Positions 19,840 to 29,483 are shown, numbered from the stretch's first letter. The stretch: DNA of 64,000 nt from Marinobacterium marinum (GCF_013868415.1 NZ_JACEMT010000033.1:62001-126000), one strand, 5' to 3'. A program made the numbers and translations. Notes: a model not told the origin generated them from the sequence alone.

Positions 19840-21081
19840 ATGAAAGTACTGGTTATCGGCTACGTTTGGCCTGAACCTTCATCCAGCGCAGCCGGTTACC
19901 GGATGCTGGCACTGCTGAAGACTTTTCGGCAACAGGGCTGGGAAGTCACCTTTGCCAGCCCGGCGGAAAAGAGCATTCATCGCGCAAACCTGCCCTCTAT
20001 GGACATTCGCGAGATCAACATCGCTCTCAATTGCAGCAGCTTCGATACATTCATTGACGAACTGCAGCCCGACCTTGTGATGTTTGACCGCTTCATGATG
20101 GAAGAACAGTTTGGCTGGCGTGTTGAAAAATACTGCCCAAACGCTATTCGCCTGCTCGACACTGAAGATCTGTCCTGCCTGCGCCACGCACGACACCAGG
20201 CCTGTAAAAAAAATGGTGAAGTCTGCCTGAATACCTTGCCGGAACAATTGTATTCCGAGCACGCCAAACGCGAAGTTGCCGCCATCCTGCGCAGCGACTT
20301 GACCCTGATGATTTCCAAAGCCGAAATTGATTTGCTGCAACAACAATTCAAGGTTGACGCAAGCCTGCTCCTGGATTGCCCTTTTATGCAGCCTCCAGTG
20401 ACATCCGAGCAACAAAAGCAACGCCCACCGTTCGAACAGCGTCAGCATTTCATCGTCATTGGCAATTTTCGCCACGCCCCAAACTGGGATGCCGTACTCT
20501 GGCTCAAACACAGCATATGGCCTCTGATCCACGACCGGCTACCCGAAGCAGAATTGCATGTCTGCGGTGCCTACCCGCCACCCAAAGCCACCCAACTGCA
20601 TAACCCCAAACAAGGTTTTCTGATCAAGGGATGGGTCGAAGACGTAAACAGCGTGATGCAGCAGGCTCGCGTCAATCTGGCACCGCTGCGCTTCGGAGCC
20701 GGACTGAAGGGAAAACTGGTTGACGCCCTGGCCTGTGGTACGCCTTCAATCACGACATCCGTTGGCGTCGAGGGCATGGCAGGTGATCACCACTGGCCGC
20801 AACCCGTTACCGATAGCCCCGAACAATTCGCCCTACAGGCCATTATGCTGTACACCCAAGAACACCAATGGCAGACCTCTCAACAACTGGGCTTTGAACT
20901 ACACAACCGGCGTTTTGACTTCGACTGCCATGCCGGTACATTGGTATCTCGATTACAGCAGTTGAGGCAAGGCCTGGCTCAACATCGGCTCGCCAACTTT
21001 ACCGGCGCCATGCTCCGACACCACAGTATGAAAAGCACCCAATACATGGCGCAATGGATTGAAGCCAAAAATAACAGGTAG
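19840..21081 (+). CDS. GT-B fold glycosyltransferase (GT4-like)
   Basis: 413 residues. The N-terminal Rossmann half starts VLVIGYVWPEPSSSAAGYRML. The C-terminal half has the GT4-like block FIVIGNFRHAPNWDAVLWL, then GWVEDVNSVMQQARVNLAPL, RFGAGLKGKLVDALACGTP and VGVEGMAGDHH, the usual nucleotide-sugar-binding region. Donor and acceptor cannot be told. It shares a strand with the ABC ATPase that starts 8 bases after it, so both are probably one operon, perhaps in surface glycan synthesis. A good AGGAGG lies too far upstream (about 24 bases) to be its ribosome site. It begins just after decayed mobile DNA. Confidence 0.85.
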   Translation: MKVLVIGYVWPEPSSSAAGYRMLALLKTFRQQGWEVTFASPAEKSIHRANLPSMDIREINIALNCSSFDTFIDELQPDLVMFDRFMMEEQFGWRVEKYCPNAIRLLDTEDLSCLRHARHQACKKNGEVCLNTLPEQLYSEHAKREVAAILRSDLTLMISKAEIDLLQQQFKVDASLLLDCPFMQPPVTSEQQKQRPPFEQRQHFIVIGNFRHAPNWDAVLWLKHSIWPLIHDRLPEAELHVCGAYPPPKATQLHNPKQGFLIKGWVEDVNSVMQQARVNLAPLRFGAGLKGKLVDALACGTPSITTSVGVEGMAGDHHWPQPVTDSPEQFALQAIMLYTQEHQWQTSQQLGFELHNRRFDFDCHAGTLVSRLQQLRQGLAQHRLANFTGAMLRHHSMKSTQYMAQWIEAKNNR

Positions 21082-21089
21082 GTCATCGC

Positions 21090-21869
21090 ATGATCGATAT
21101 TCAAAACGTCACGGTTTACCAGCAACAGACCCCTGTATTGCAGAATTTCTCGTTGCGTATCAAGGAAGGCGAGCGCGTCGCCATTCTCGGCCCCAACGGC
21201 GCGGGCAAAAGCACACTCCTGAAACTGATCAGCCGTGACCTCTATCCAGTGGTCACGCCCAACAGCCATGTGCGGCTGTACGGCAGTGAAGCAGTTAACC
21301 TGTGGGACCTGCGCCGCCGGATCGGCGTTGTCTCCAGCGATCTTCAGGAAGACTACACGCCTTACACGCCGGCCCTGAGTGTCATTTTGTCAGGATATTT
21401 CGGCAGCATTGGTCAACACGGACACCTGCAGCCAACAACAGCGCAGCAGCAACTGGCCGAGCAGCTATTGTCCGACATGGGACTGGCAGACTATCGACAC
21501 CAGATGTATCAGCGCCTGTCCACCGGACAAAAACGACGCCTGCTGCTTGCACGCGCCCTGATTCATCAGCCCCAGGCCCTTATTCTGGATGAACCGGCCA
21601 ACGGTCTCGACATGGGTGCCTCGATCACGATGCTGGAACTCATGAGATCCTTCTGCCGACAGGGCGGCTCCATGCTGATCGCAACCCATCATGTCGCCGA
21701 TATCATTCCCGAAATCGACCGTGTCATTCTGCTTCGACAGGGGAAAGTCATGGCCGACGGCGCCAAGCAGGACATTCTGACCAGCACCAACCTGTCACAA
21801 CTCTATGGCGTCCCGCTGGAAATCAGCCAGAAGAACCACTGGTACCACCTCTGGCACAGCCAAGCATAG
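21090..21869 (+). CDS. ABC transporter ATP-binding protein (stand-alone)
   Basis: 259 residues, one ATPase domain: Walker A ILGPNGAGKST near 33-43, Q-loop VVSSDLQE, signature RLSTGQKRRLLLARAL, Walker B ALILDEPANGLD, and switch His in IATHHVADII. No permease gene sits beside it. Its layout resembles the YlmA/ModF-type orphan ATPases. It may pair with a permease elsewhere or have a soluble role. Overlap in strand and tight spacing tie it to the upstream glycosyltransferase. Confidence 0.88.
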   Translation: MIDIQNVTVYQQQTPVLQNFSLRIKEGERVAILGPNGAGKSTLLKLISRDLYPVVTPNSHVRLYGSEAVNLWDLRRRIGVVSSDLQEDYTPYTPALSVILSGYFGSIGQHGHLQPTTAQQQLAEQLLSDMGLADYRHQMYQRLSTGQKRRLLLARALIHQPQALILDEPANGLDMGASITMLELMRSFCRQGGSMLIATHHVADIIPEIDRVILLRQGKVMADGAKQDILTSTNLSQLYGVPLEISQKNHWYHLWHSQA

Positions 21870-21949
21870 ACCTGCCTGGCATTATATTCTTTTTATCTAA
21901 TATAAATTAATCTAAAATGACCCCGTTACATTCACACACGGGACTCACT

Positions 21950-22330
21950 ATGAAAACAGCTCACGACCTCGTTGCTGCCGCCAAGAAACAGATTCAGGAA
22001 ATACCGGTCAGCGCCGCTGACAATGCCATTCAGGCTGCCGATTTGCTGATCGACGTACGCGAACCCGAGGAATATCACAACAGCCATATTGCCGGAGCCA
22101 TCAACATCCCTCGCGGCCTGCTGGAATTCAAATTCAGCAACGACGAGGCACTCACCGCCCGTGACCTGAATATTGTGCTGTACTGCAAAAACAGCGGCCG
22201 CGCAGCGCTCAGCGCACAAACCCTCGACAGCATGGGCTATCTGCACGTGCAATCCATCACTGGCGGCATTGAGGCCTGGCTGGCCGCTGACAAGCCCGTT
22301 GTTACGCCATCGCTTCCGTCGTTTGATTGA
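21950..22330 (+). CDS. rhodanese-like single-domain sulfurtransferase
   Basis: 126 residues from MKTAHDLVAAAKKQIQEIPV. One rhodanese domain: LLIDVREPEEYHNSHIAGAINIPRG, active-site loop YCKNSGRAA with Cys79, and the closing SITGGIEAWLAADKPV. Such proteins carry persulfide sulfur or detoxify cyanide; the partner is unknown. Its last 29 bases overlap the end of the convergent LysR gene. Confidence 0.9.
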   Translation: MKTAHDLVAAAKKQIQEIPVSAADNAIQAADLLIDVREPEEYHNSHIAGAINIPRGLLEFKFSNDEALTARDLNIVLYCKNSGRAALSAQTLDSMGYLHVQSITGGIEAWLAADKPVVTPSLPSFD

Positions 22331-23264
22331 GCAGGGTCGAAACCTCGTTACACAGGTATTCGGCCGGCAGGCACTGATCCAGCTCGCCGGCCGCATACTC
22401 CAGAAAACTGCGCGCGGCATACGGCAAACGCCGATCTCGACGAACAATAAAATGCCAGTGGCTTTCGATGGGAAACCCCTTCACTGGCAAGATAACGATA
22501 CCGGGATGTACCTCCGGTAATACATGCCGCGATACAACCGCCAACCCCATCCCGGCCGCCACACCGACACGAATCGCGCCGTTACTGGCCATCTGCATAC
22601 CGTTGAACCACTGCGCACCCTGCCCCTGTAACCAGCTTTCAAACAACATACGCGTGGCAGACCCCGGTTCGCGCAACAGCAACCGCTCCTGCAAAATATC
22701 GTCAAGCTCCACTTCCTGCTTATGAGCCAGCGGGTGCTGCTCGGGCGCAATCACCACCAACGGATTTCGCAAAAAACGCGCCACATGCGCCTGCTCCAGC
22801 GAAGGAGGGTGACTGAAGACATAGATGTCATCCAGCTGGCGTTCAAAACGTTCCAGCAACTGCTGTCGGTTACCAATTTCGACCGTCATTTCCACTTCGG
22901 GAAAGGCCTGCGAATAGGGCCCCAGCAATTTGGGCAGGACATACTGCGCCGTATTCACCAGCGCGATACTGAAACGCCCTTTTTGTCCGCCCTTCAACTC
23001 TGCCAGATAGTCTTGAAAGTCCTCAAAGCGGCCGGTCACATCCAGTGCCGTACGATACAGCTCTCGACCCGAGTCCGTCAGCTCAAGCCGCCCTCCTCGT
23101 GACACGAAAAGAGGTTCGGCGACAGCTTCAGCCAACCGCTTCAATTGCTGAGACACCGTGGGTTGCGTCAAGTGCAGCTGCTGGGCTGCCGCTGTCACCG
23201 ACCCCGTACGTACAACCGTGACATAGACTTCCAGCAGACGAAATGTGAGATGACGAAGATTCAT
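22302..23264 (-). CDS. LysR-family regulator, divergent from an SbtA-like permease
   Basis: 320 residues. N-terminal winged HTH: LLEVYVTVVRTGSVTAAAQQLHLTQPTVSQQLKRLAEAV; residues 90-300 form the periplasmic-binding-protein-like effector domain. The likely target is the divergent permease: the gap between the genes is 115 bases and holds a perfect 16-bp palindrome. CbbR/CmpR-type LysR proteins control carbon-fixation and bicarbonate uptake genes in other bacteria, so a bicarbonate-linked signal is plausible, but effector and relatives need a tree. Confidence 0.88.
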   Translation of the reverse strand: MNLRHLTFRLLEVYVTVVRTGSVTAAAQQLHLTQPTVSQQLKRLAEAVAEPLFVSRGGRLELTDSGRELYRTALDVTGRFEDFQDYLAELKGGQKGRFSIALVNTAQYVLPKLLGPYSQAFPEVEMTVEIGNRQQLLERFERQLDDIYVFSHPPSLEQAHVARFLRNPLVVIAPEQHPLAHKQEVELDDILQERLLLREPGSATRMLFESWLQGQGAQWFNGMQMASNGAIRVGVAAGMGLAVVSRHVLPEVHPGIVILPVKGFPIESHWHFIVRRDRRLPYAARSFLEYAAGELDQCLPAEYLCNEVSTLLNQTTEAMA

Positions 23265-23276
23265 ACAGCCTCAAAC

Positions 23277-23292
23277 ATAGATAATTATCTAT
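23277..23292. promoter_or_regulatory. candidate LysR operator (16-bp palindrome)
   Basis: ATAGATAATTATCTAT is a perfect palindrome containing the T-N11-A type symmetry of LysR sites. It lies 12 bases upstream of the LysR start and 88 bases before the permease start, as expected for a divergent autoregulated pair. Confidence 0.6.
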
Positions 23293-23379
23293 ACGCAAGC
23301 TCGATATAATTAATTAGATTCAATGTCCTGATCAGGGCACAATTTTCGCAGTAACTGATACCAATCACCAAGGATATTT

Positions 23380-24324
23380 ATGCCGGACATTGTCGCCATG
23401 TTTTTTTTGCTCGGTGTGGTCGCCGGGCTGGTCAAATCGGACCTAAACGTTCCCAAAGCCGCATATGACACTCTCAGCCTCCTGTTGATGCTGACCATCG
23501 GTCTGAAAGGAGGCATGGGACTGCACGGCAACCTGACGCTGAGCCTTGTCCCCGAGCTGCTGCTGGTATTGTCGCTGGGCGCCATCATCCCGCTTCTACT
23601 CTTTCCACTACTGCGTAAACTGGTACGCCTGTCACTGGCCGACAGCGCCAGCATATGCGCTCATTACGGCTCGGTCAGCGCCGGTACCTTTGCCGTTGCC
23701 CTGGCCTACACCGAAAGCCACTCGCTGATCACCGGACCCGAAGTCACCCTGTATCTGGTATTGCTGGAGTTGCCGGCCATCATGGTTGGCCTGGCACTGT
23801 TTCGCCATTTTGACCACAGCCCCGGTACCGGCCACTCCCGCACCAGCCTGCTGCATGAAACCCTGACCAATCGCAGCGTCGTACTACTGGCGGGAGGTGT
23901 CGTAATTGGCTACCTCTACGGCCCCATGAATGGCGCCTCGGTTACCGATCTGTTCACCGGAGCCTTCAAGGCCGTGCTGGCACTCTTCCTGCTGGAGATG
24001 GGACTGACTGCAGCCGAGACGCTACGCCCCATTCCTTGGAAACACTGGCGCCTGCTGACCTTTGCCTGCGTCACGCCGAGTCTGCTTGCCTGCTTCGGCA
24101 TCGCTGCCGGCCTGATCCTTGAACTGCCACAAGGCACCACTCTGGTCCTGGCCAGTCTGACCGCCAGCGCTTCGTATATTGCTGTCCCTGCTGCCATGCG
24201 CGCCGCTGTTCCTCAAGCCAATATCGGACTGGCAATGCTGGCATCACTGGGGCTGACATTCCCGTTCAACGTGATCTTCGGCATCCCCTTGTACCATCAG
24301 CTATTACTTTCATTGGGCGTATAG
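23380..24324 (+). CDS. sbtA: sodium-dependent bicarbonate permease, SbtA family
   Basis: 314 residues, about ten hydrophobic segments, AAGGA ribosome site. Typical SbtA/DUF897 sequence: LNVPKAAYDTLSLLLMLTIGLKGGM near the start, HYGSVSAGTFAVALAY in the middle, and SYIAVPAAMRAAVPQANIGL followed by LTFPFNVIFGIPLYHQ near the end. The family imports bicarbonate with sodium; cyanobacterial SbtA is the model. No SbtB-like regulator gene follows. In a presumably heterotrophic organism it may feed carboxylation or pH balance. Confidence 0.9.
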   Translation: MPDIVAMFFLLGVVAGLVKSDLNVPKAAYDTLSLLLMLTIGLKGGMGLHGNLTLSLVPELLLVLSLGAIIPLLLFPLLRKLVRLSLADSASICAHYGSVSAGTFAVALAYTESHSLITGPEVTLYLVLLELPAIMVGLALFRHFDHSPGTGHSRTSLLHETLTNRSVVLLAGGVVIGYLYGPMNGASVTDLFTGAFKAVLALFLLEMGLTAAETLRPIPWKHWRLLTFACVTPSLLACFGIAAGLILELPQGTTLVLASLTASASYIAVPAAMRAAVPQANIGLAMLASLGLTFPFNVIFGIPLYHQLLLSLGV

Positions 24325-24336
24325 CGTATCGGTACT

Positions 24337-24369
24337 GTTTCCGGCCACTATCAATCTGCGGCCGGAAAC
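24337..24369. terminator. hairpin between convergent sbtA and apeB
   Basis: Perfect 10-bp stem GTTTCCGGCC / GGCCGGAAAC around a 13-base loop, between the two stops. No T-run, so it is either a weak bidirectional terminator or an RNA-stabilising end. Confidence 0.6.
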
Positions 24370-24378
24370 GCCTGCCGA

Positions 24379-25689
24379 CTAGCCTGGCACCCGCTGCACT
24401 TGCATGAAGTGCTGCAGTACCCGATACAACCCGTAGGCATCCTGACTGCCCGCCAACTCACGAATGGAGTGCATGGCAAACTGGGGCACACCAATATCCA
24501 GCGTTTTCACTCCCAACTCAGCTGCCGTAATCGGCCCGATAGTGCTGCCACACGCCATATCGGTACGCACCACAAAGCTCTGCACCGGCACCTGAACCTG
24601 CTCCGCCAGATGACGGAAAAACGCACTGGTTTCACTGTTACTGGCGTAACGCTGATTGGCATTGAGCTTGATGACCGGTCCCGCATTAAGCAGCGGACCG
24701 TGATTACTGTCATGCTTGTCGCTGAAGTTGGGGTGTACGCCATGGGCGTTATCCACCGAGATCAACATGGAGCGCGCCAAAGAGCGATTGCGCCGACCCG
24801 CTTCGGGCAGCACTCGCTCCAGCCATTGTGCAAGCATGGGCCCTTGAGCCCCACAGGCACTCATGCTGCCCACTTCTTCATGATCTGTACACACCAGCAC
24901 CTGCCCGATCCTGTCGTCTCGACCTTCGATCAAGGCTTGCAGACCGACAAAGCAACTCAGCAGATTATCCAGCCGCGCCGAAGCCAAAAATTCCTGCTCA
25001 AACCCAACCAGAGTCGCTCCCTGGGTATCATAAAAACACAGCTCATAATCCAGCACTGACTCAACCGATTCAACACCCTTATCCTGCAGGCGCAGTTTAA
25101 GCAACTGGCGAAAGTCAGGCTTAGTCTCGGTCTGCCCCATTACAACCGGCAAATAGGTTTGGGCGTTAATACTGCGGCTGGAGTTGGCTTCACGGTCCAG
25201 ATGGATCGCCAGACTCGGCAAAACCGCGACGGGCCGCTCAAAATCCAGCAAGGCGCTGGTGATATCACCCTCCGTCGTACGATAGGTGACACGACCGGCC
25301 AGCGACAGGTCTCGATCAAACCAGGGGTTCAGTAACACGCCACCGTATACCTCCACCCCCAACTGAAAATAGCCATGACGGTGCAGTTCGGGACAAGGCT
25401 TGACCTTCAGACAGGGTGAATCCGTATGTGCTCCCACCAGACGCCACCCGTGTTCGACTGCACACCTGTCCGTTGGCTGACGCCAGGCGATAATGGAAGA
25501 ATCATTACGGGTGATGTAATACCCCTGCCCCGGCTCCAAAAACCAGCGATCCGCTTCGTCCAGCGCTTGGAACCCCGCAGCTGCCAGCCTCTTGATCATG
25601 GAGTCAACAGCATGAAACGGCGTCGGAGATGCATCCAGAAAAGCACACAGCTCGGCGTTGAAATCCCTCTGCAAATTATCACTCATCAT
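24379..25689 (-). CDS. apeB: M18 family aminopeptidase
   Basis: 436 residues. Cytoplasmic di-zinc metallopeptidase that removes N-terminal residues, preferring acidic or neutral ones in relatives. [13 protein letters not shown] holds the first metal His and Asp; [17 protein letters not shown] the catalytic Glu; [16 protein letters not shown] and [15 protein letters not shown] follow; the late [16 protein letters not shown] and [12 protein letters not shown] carry the last metal ligand. Translation probably starts at the ATG sharing its first base with the upstream gene's stop (TGATG), so it is coupled to the FKBP gene. Confidence 0.95.
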   Translation of the reverse strand: MMSDNLQRDFNAELCAFLDASPTPFHAVDSMIKRLAAAGFQALDEADRWFLEPGQGYYITRNDSSIIAWRQPTDRCAVEHGWRLVGAHTDSPCLKVKPCPELHRHGYFQLGVEVYGGVLLNPWFDRDLSLAGRVTYRTTEGDITSALLDFERPVAVLPSLAIHLDREANSSRSINAQTYLPVVMGQTETKPDFRQLLKLRLQDKGVESVESVLDYELCFYDTQGATLVGFEQEFLASARLDNLLSCFVGLQALIEGRDDRIGQVLVCTDHEEVGSMSACGAQGPMLAQWLERVLPEAGRRNRSLARSMLISVDNAHGVHPNFSDKHDSNHGPLLNAGPVIKLNANQRYASNSETSAFFRHLAEQVQVPVQSFVVRTDMACGSTIGPITAAELGVKTLDIGVPQFAMHSIRELAGSQDAYGLYRVLQHFMQVQRVPG

Positions 25690-26213
25690 CACTGCGCCTC
25701 CTCGACCTTAATCACTTCCAGCAATTCAACCTTGAAAATCAGGGTCGAGTTAGCCGGTATATCCGGGTTTGGACTGGTTGCCCCGTACGCCTGCTCGGGT
25801 GGCAAATACAGCATGGCCGTACCGCCTTCTTGCATCTGAATCAGCCCATTTCGCCAACCGCGCACCACCTGCTTCAGAGGAAAGCGGGATGCACTACCAC
25901 GCTCATAAGAGCTGTCAAAGACCTGTCCATCAACACGCCGCCCTTCATAATGAACCACTACAGTATCGGCTGCCGTCGGGCGTGCACCGGTACCTTGCAC
26001 CAAATGCTCGACCTGAAGACCGCTTTCCATTACCTGCACGCCATCACGCTTAGCGTTTGCCGCAAGAAAGGCATCACCGGCCTTACGGGTATCATCATTC
26101 AATGCACGCTCCAGCCGCTCCTGACGCAAACGCTCCTGCTCCGGGTCTTCCCCACAACCTCCCAACAGCACGGCAGCCGTCAGCATCAGCGCGGCGCTTT
26201 TCCAAATCGGCAT
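25689..26213 (-). CDS. FKBP-type peptidyl-prolyl isomerase lipoprotein
   Basis: 174 residues from [20 protein letters not shown], with GGAG upstream; an ATG six codons earlier lacks a ribosome site. The lipobox LLGGC predicts an acylated envelope protein. A short alpha-helical spacer precedes the FKBP domain: [69 protein letters not shown]. It isomerises X-Pro bonds to help fold periplasmic proteins. Co-transcribed with apeB by a TGATG overlap, an odd pairing of an envelope chaperone with a cytoplasmic peptidase. Confidence 0.92.
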   Translation of the reverse strand: MPIWKSAALMLTAAVLLGGCGEDPEQERLRQERLERALNDDTRKAGDAFLAANAKRDGVQVMESGLQVEHLVQGTGARPTAADTVVVHYEGRRVDGQVFDSSYERGSASRFPLKQVVRGWRNGLIQMQEGGTAMLYLPPEQAYGATSPNPDIPANSTLIFKVELLEVIKVEEAQ

Positions 26214-26403
26214 CAGTATCGACTCCGTCATTCAGAGATAAACCAATGATTTTACATTACCGGGCCCGATGACTACACTCACAAGGCTCTAGCTGACGGA
26301 ACTGATGACCGTTGCTGCCGTCCTATATCAGGAACCGAGAGCAAAAACGGACTTTAGCCCTCGGGAATCAGCTCCAGCCATTCGATCCGGAGATCCGCTG
26401 CTC

Positions 26404-28500
26404 ATGACCAAGCGATTCGCCCAGCCCTTCATTGCTGCTCTTGCCCTGACATTGTCATTAGGGGCAAGCTCGGTCAGCGCCACCCTCGCCCCGGCACCCG
26501 TGCATTCGCAGACACTGCTGGATGTGGTGACGGCTCTGCAGCAGGGACACTACAACCAGGTTACATTTGACGACCGCCTGTCCAGCGCCGTACTGGACCA
26601 GTACCTGAGCATACTGGATCCAGAACGGAGCTACTTCTATGCAGACGACATTACCGAATTCGAAGCCTTCCGCAGCCAACTGGATGACGATATTCTGGCA
26701 GGCAAGAGCAACGCGGCCTTCGTCATTTTCAACCGCTACCAGGAACGTCGCAGCGAGCGCATCGACTATATCCTGACCCAGCTGCAACACGCCGAGTGGG
26801 ATTTCACCCGCGACGAAAGCCTGCCGACCTCTCGCAGCGAAGCGCCCTGGCCCGATGGCACCGCCGAGATGAACGATATCTGGCGCAAGCGCCTGAAAAG
26901 CGCAGTCCTCAGCCTGAAGCTGGCAGACAAGACCACCGACGAAGCCCGTGACATCCTGCTCAAACGCTACAAGAACCAGAAGCAGCGCATCGAACAGGCC
27001 AAAAACGACGACGTGTTTGAAAGCTTCGTCAACGCCCTGACTCACGAATTCGACCCGCATACCCAGTATTTTTCACCACAGGGATCCGAGAATTTCGAAA
27101 TCAACATGAGCCTTTCGCTTGAAGGCATCGGTGCCGTTCTTCAGGCCGAAAATGACCAGACCAAGGTTGTGCGCCTGGTACCCGCCGGCCCTGCCGACAA
27201 AAGCGGACAGATCAAACCCGCCGACATCATTATCGGTGTCGGCCAGGGTGAAGATGGCGAGATCGAGGATGTTGTCGGTATGCGCCTGGATGATGTAGTC
27301 GGCAAAATTCGCGGCCCCAAAGGCACTATTGTGCGCCTGGAAATCATTCCCGCCGACGCCGTCGATCGCCAGAAGCGAAAGATCATCAAAATCGAGCGCA
27401 ATAAGGTCAAACTGGAGGAACAGGCCGCCCGCAAGCGCGTTCTGGAGCTGACCCGTGATGGTAAACCCTATCGTTTGGGCGTCATCGAAGTTCCAACCTT
27501 CTACATCGATTTCGCCGCTCTGCAAAGCGGTGACCCCAACTACAAAAGCACCACCCGCGATGTGGAAAAACTGATCAACGAGCTACGCGCAGAAGATATC
27601 GATGGTCTGGTCATGGACCTGCGCAACAATGGCGGCGGCTCGCTGCGTGAGGCCAACGAACTGATCGGCCTGTTCATCCAGCGCGGACCAACCGTCCAGA
27701 TTCGCGATGCCACAGGGCGTGTCGACATCCTCGGCGACTTCAACCCCAAAGTAGCCTGGGACGGCCCCTTGGCTGTCATCGTCAACCGTCTAAGCGCTTC
27801 TGCCTCAGAGATTTTTGCAGGCGCCATTCAGGACTACAGCCGCGGCATCATTGTCGGCAACCGCACCTTCGGCAAAGGCACAGTGCAAACCCTGCAGCCA
27901 ATTGACCATGGCCAGGTCAAGCTGACCCATGCCAAGTTTTACCGTATTTCCGGCGACAGCACCCAGCACCGCGGTGTCGAACCGGATATCAGCTTCCCGT
28001 CGCTGTACAGCACTGAAGATATCGGTGAGAGCGCACTGGACAAAGCTCTGCCCTGGGATCAGGTACGTCCGGTTCGGCACGGGCGCTTTCCCAGTCTCAG
28101 CCCTTTCATGCAGCAACTGATTGAACGCCACCAGAAGCGTACGGAGCAGGACCCCGACTTCGTCTTCATGCGCAAACAGGTTGCACACTTGGCAGAACAG
28201 AAGGATGCTTCGACCCTGACCCTGAACGAGACCAAGCTGCGTGCCGAGCAGGCCAAAAACGAAGCCTGGATGCTGCAGGCCGAAAACGAGCGCCGCGCAG
28301 GACTTGGGCTACCCCCCATTAGTCAGCTCAGCGAAGCCGATGACAACCTGCCAACCGATGAGCAGGGGCGACCGATCAACCCCGAAGCCGAAGCCATTCT
28401 TGCGGAAAGTGGTGAAATACTGCTGGACCTGATCAATCTGTCGATCAGTCATACGGCATCCAACCTGCCACGACGCAACTCTGCTCTACCGGCGGAATAA
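26404..28500 (+). CDS. prc: carboxy-terminal (tail-specific) protease Prc
   Basis: 698 residues; the ATG at MTKRFAQP gives a clean signal peptide ending near SVSA. Earlier in-frame ATGs add an unrelated leader. Periplasmic S41 protease that trims FtsI, lipoproteins and murein hydrolases. N-terminal domain 25-230; PDZ about 235-330 (MSLSLEGIGAVLQAEND); protease core with Ser in RLSASASEIFAGAI and Lys in NRTFGKGTVQTL forming the Ser/Lys dyad; C-terminal DUF3340-type helical region with coiled-coil character. Length matches E. coli Prc (682). A further membrane protein gene starts 6 bases later. Confidence 0.95.
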   Translation: MTKRFAQPFIAALALTLSLGASSVSATLAPAPVHSQTLLDVVTALQQGHYNQVTFDDRLSSAVLDQYLSILDPERSYFYADDITEFEAFRSQLDDDILAGKSNAAFVIFNRYQERRSERIDYILTQLQHAEWDFTRDESLPTSRSEAPWPDGTAEMNDIWRKRLKSAVLSLKLADKTTDEARDILLKRYKNQKQRIEQAKNDDVFESFVNALTHEFDPHTQYFSPQGSENFEINMSLSLEGIGAVLQAENDQTKVVRLVPAGPADKSGQIKPADIIIGVGQGEDGEIEDVVGMRLDDVVGKIRGPKGTIVRLEIIPADAVDRQKRKIIKIERNKVKLEEQAARKRVLELTRDGKPYRLGVIEVPTFYIDFAALQSGDPNYKSTTRDVEKLINELRAEDIDGLVMDLRNNGGGSLREANELIGLFIQRGPTVQIRDATGRVDILGDFNPKVAWDGPLAVIVNRLSASASEIFAGAIQDYSRGIIVGNRTFGKGTVQTLQPIDHGQVKLTHAKFYRISGDSTQHRGVEPDISFPSLYSTEDIGESALDKALPWDQVRPVRHGRFPSLSPFMQQLIERHQKRTEQDPDFVFMRKQVAHLAEQKDASTLTLNETKLRAEQAKNEAWMLQAENERRAGLGLPPISQLSEADDNLPTDEQGRPINPEAEAILAESGEILLDLINLSISHTASNLPRRNSALPAE

Positions 28501-28506
28501 ACAGCA

Positions 28507-29301
28507 GTGAAAGCAGGCAAATTCGGCCTTGTTCTGCTGATTCTGATCCCCCTGATTCTGACAATCGGGGGGACAGCCAGCTACTTCGCCTATCAGGAAA
28601 TGCAGACGCAACACCAGGTCAATCTGGCAGAACTGGAAAAGTTCGGCTTTGAAATGGTTCCCACCGATATCCATACCCCAACTGTCGGTGAATTGGGTGC
28701 AACTCAACTGCCCTCGACTTTCAGCGAAAAAAAACTGACCCCTACCGAACGCGTGATTCGCGGCCTGATGCGAGACAAAGAAAATCTGCTGGCTGAGCAA
28801 CAGGTACTTCAGGACCAGATCACTGCGCTGCAACAGCAGGTTACCGAACTGGAAGACTACAAGCGCCTGAACCAGCATTTTGCCCCCTCAACCTTCAACG
28901 AAGAACTGGCGGAAACCAAATCCATTCTCAAAAGCTCTTTGGCCCGCATGCCCGAGTCGGAGCCCTTTGACAACACCCGCCTTGACCTGATGGCTGCCGC
29001 AGGCACTCTGGAATACCGCCGCTTCGTCAGAGCCAATCGCCTGATGCTGGAACGCCCGCATAAAGTCGTTATCATTGAGGAACTGCTGCCGGCTTACGCC
29101 TTTTGTGTCGGTAACGCTATCGATCTGGCCGCCAATAACGCAGCCGAAGAGCAACTGCTGCTCGACTGGTTCAGCTCACCCGACGGCTCACCTCTTCCCG
29201 CCGCACTGGAGGCCGACCTGAACACGCTACTGCCCGCCTGCCAACACCCCTTGCGTGAAGCGCTGCAACAAACCCTGCCCGAAACAGTTGGTCAAAATTA
29301 G
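28507..29301 (+). CDS. coiled-coil membrane-anchored hypothetical protein after prc
   Basis: 264 residues, GTG start 6 bases after the prc stop, so the two are likely one operon. Residues 5-30 are a membrane anchor (FGLVLLILIPLILTIGGTASYFAY), about 95-125 a coiled coil (LLAEQQVLQDQITALQQQVTELED), and the rest a globular periplasmic-type domain with two cysteines (AYAFCVGN, LLPACQHP) that could form a disulfide. No family recognised. Its place behind prc suggests an adaptor or partner role comparable in principle to the lipoprotein NlpI, but that is only inference. Confidence 0.75.
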   Translation: MKAGKFGLVLLILIPLILTIGGTASYFAYQEMQTQHQVNLAELEKFGFEMVPTDIHTPTVGELGATQLPSTFSEKKLTPTERVIRGLMRDKENLLAEQQVLQDQITALQQQVTELEDYKRLNQHFAPSTFNEELAETKSILKSSLARMPESEPFDNTRLDLMAAAGTLEYRRFVRANRLMLERPHKVVIIEELLPAYAFCVGNAIDLAANNAAEEQLLLDWFSSPDGSPLPAALEADLNTLLPACQHPLREALQQTLPETVGQN

Positions 29302-29311
29302 CACCACGGAC

Positions 29312-29340
29312 TGGCGTCAACGAGCATTCGCCTGTATAAT
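29312..29340 (+). promoter_or_regulatory. likely rpsA promoter
   Basis: A perfect -10 TATAAT at 29335-29340 stands about 150 bases before the rpsA start. The -35 around 29312-29317 is weak (TGGCGT). A TG pair directly precedes the -10. Transcript start expected near 29347. Confidence 0.5.
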
Positions 29341-29358
29341 TTTGCAACTTTATATTTC

Positions 29359-29483
29359 CCACGCTGTTTGCACATCGCCAGCCCAGTGCCGACTGGCGTG
29401 GTTATCGACAACCGACCCTGTATAGCTGGCATACAGGCTGGAAACTGCCCCTTTGTTTCACGAAGGGCAGTGACAATATAGGA
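29359..29483 (+). promoter_or_regulatory. structured rpsA leader with three hairpins
   Basis: Hairpin I CGCCAG/CTGGCG (29376-29398) with an alternative outer CCACGC/GCGTGG (29359-29401); hairpin II CCTGTAT/ATACAGG (29417-29437); hairpin III CTGCCC/GGGCAG (29445-29470); then a weak AGGA 7 bases before the ATG. E. coli rpsA also has a three-hairpin leader through which S1 represses its own translation, so this probably is the same autoregulatory element. Confidence 0.6.
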
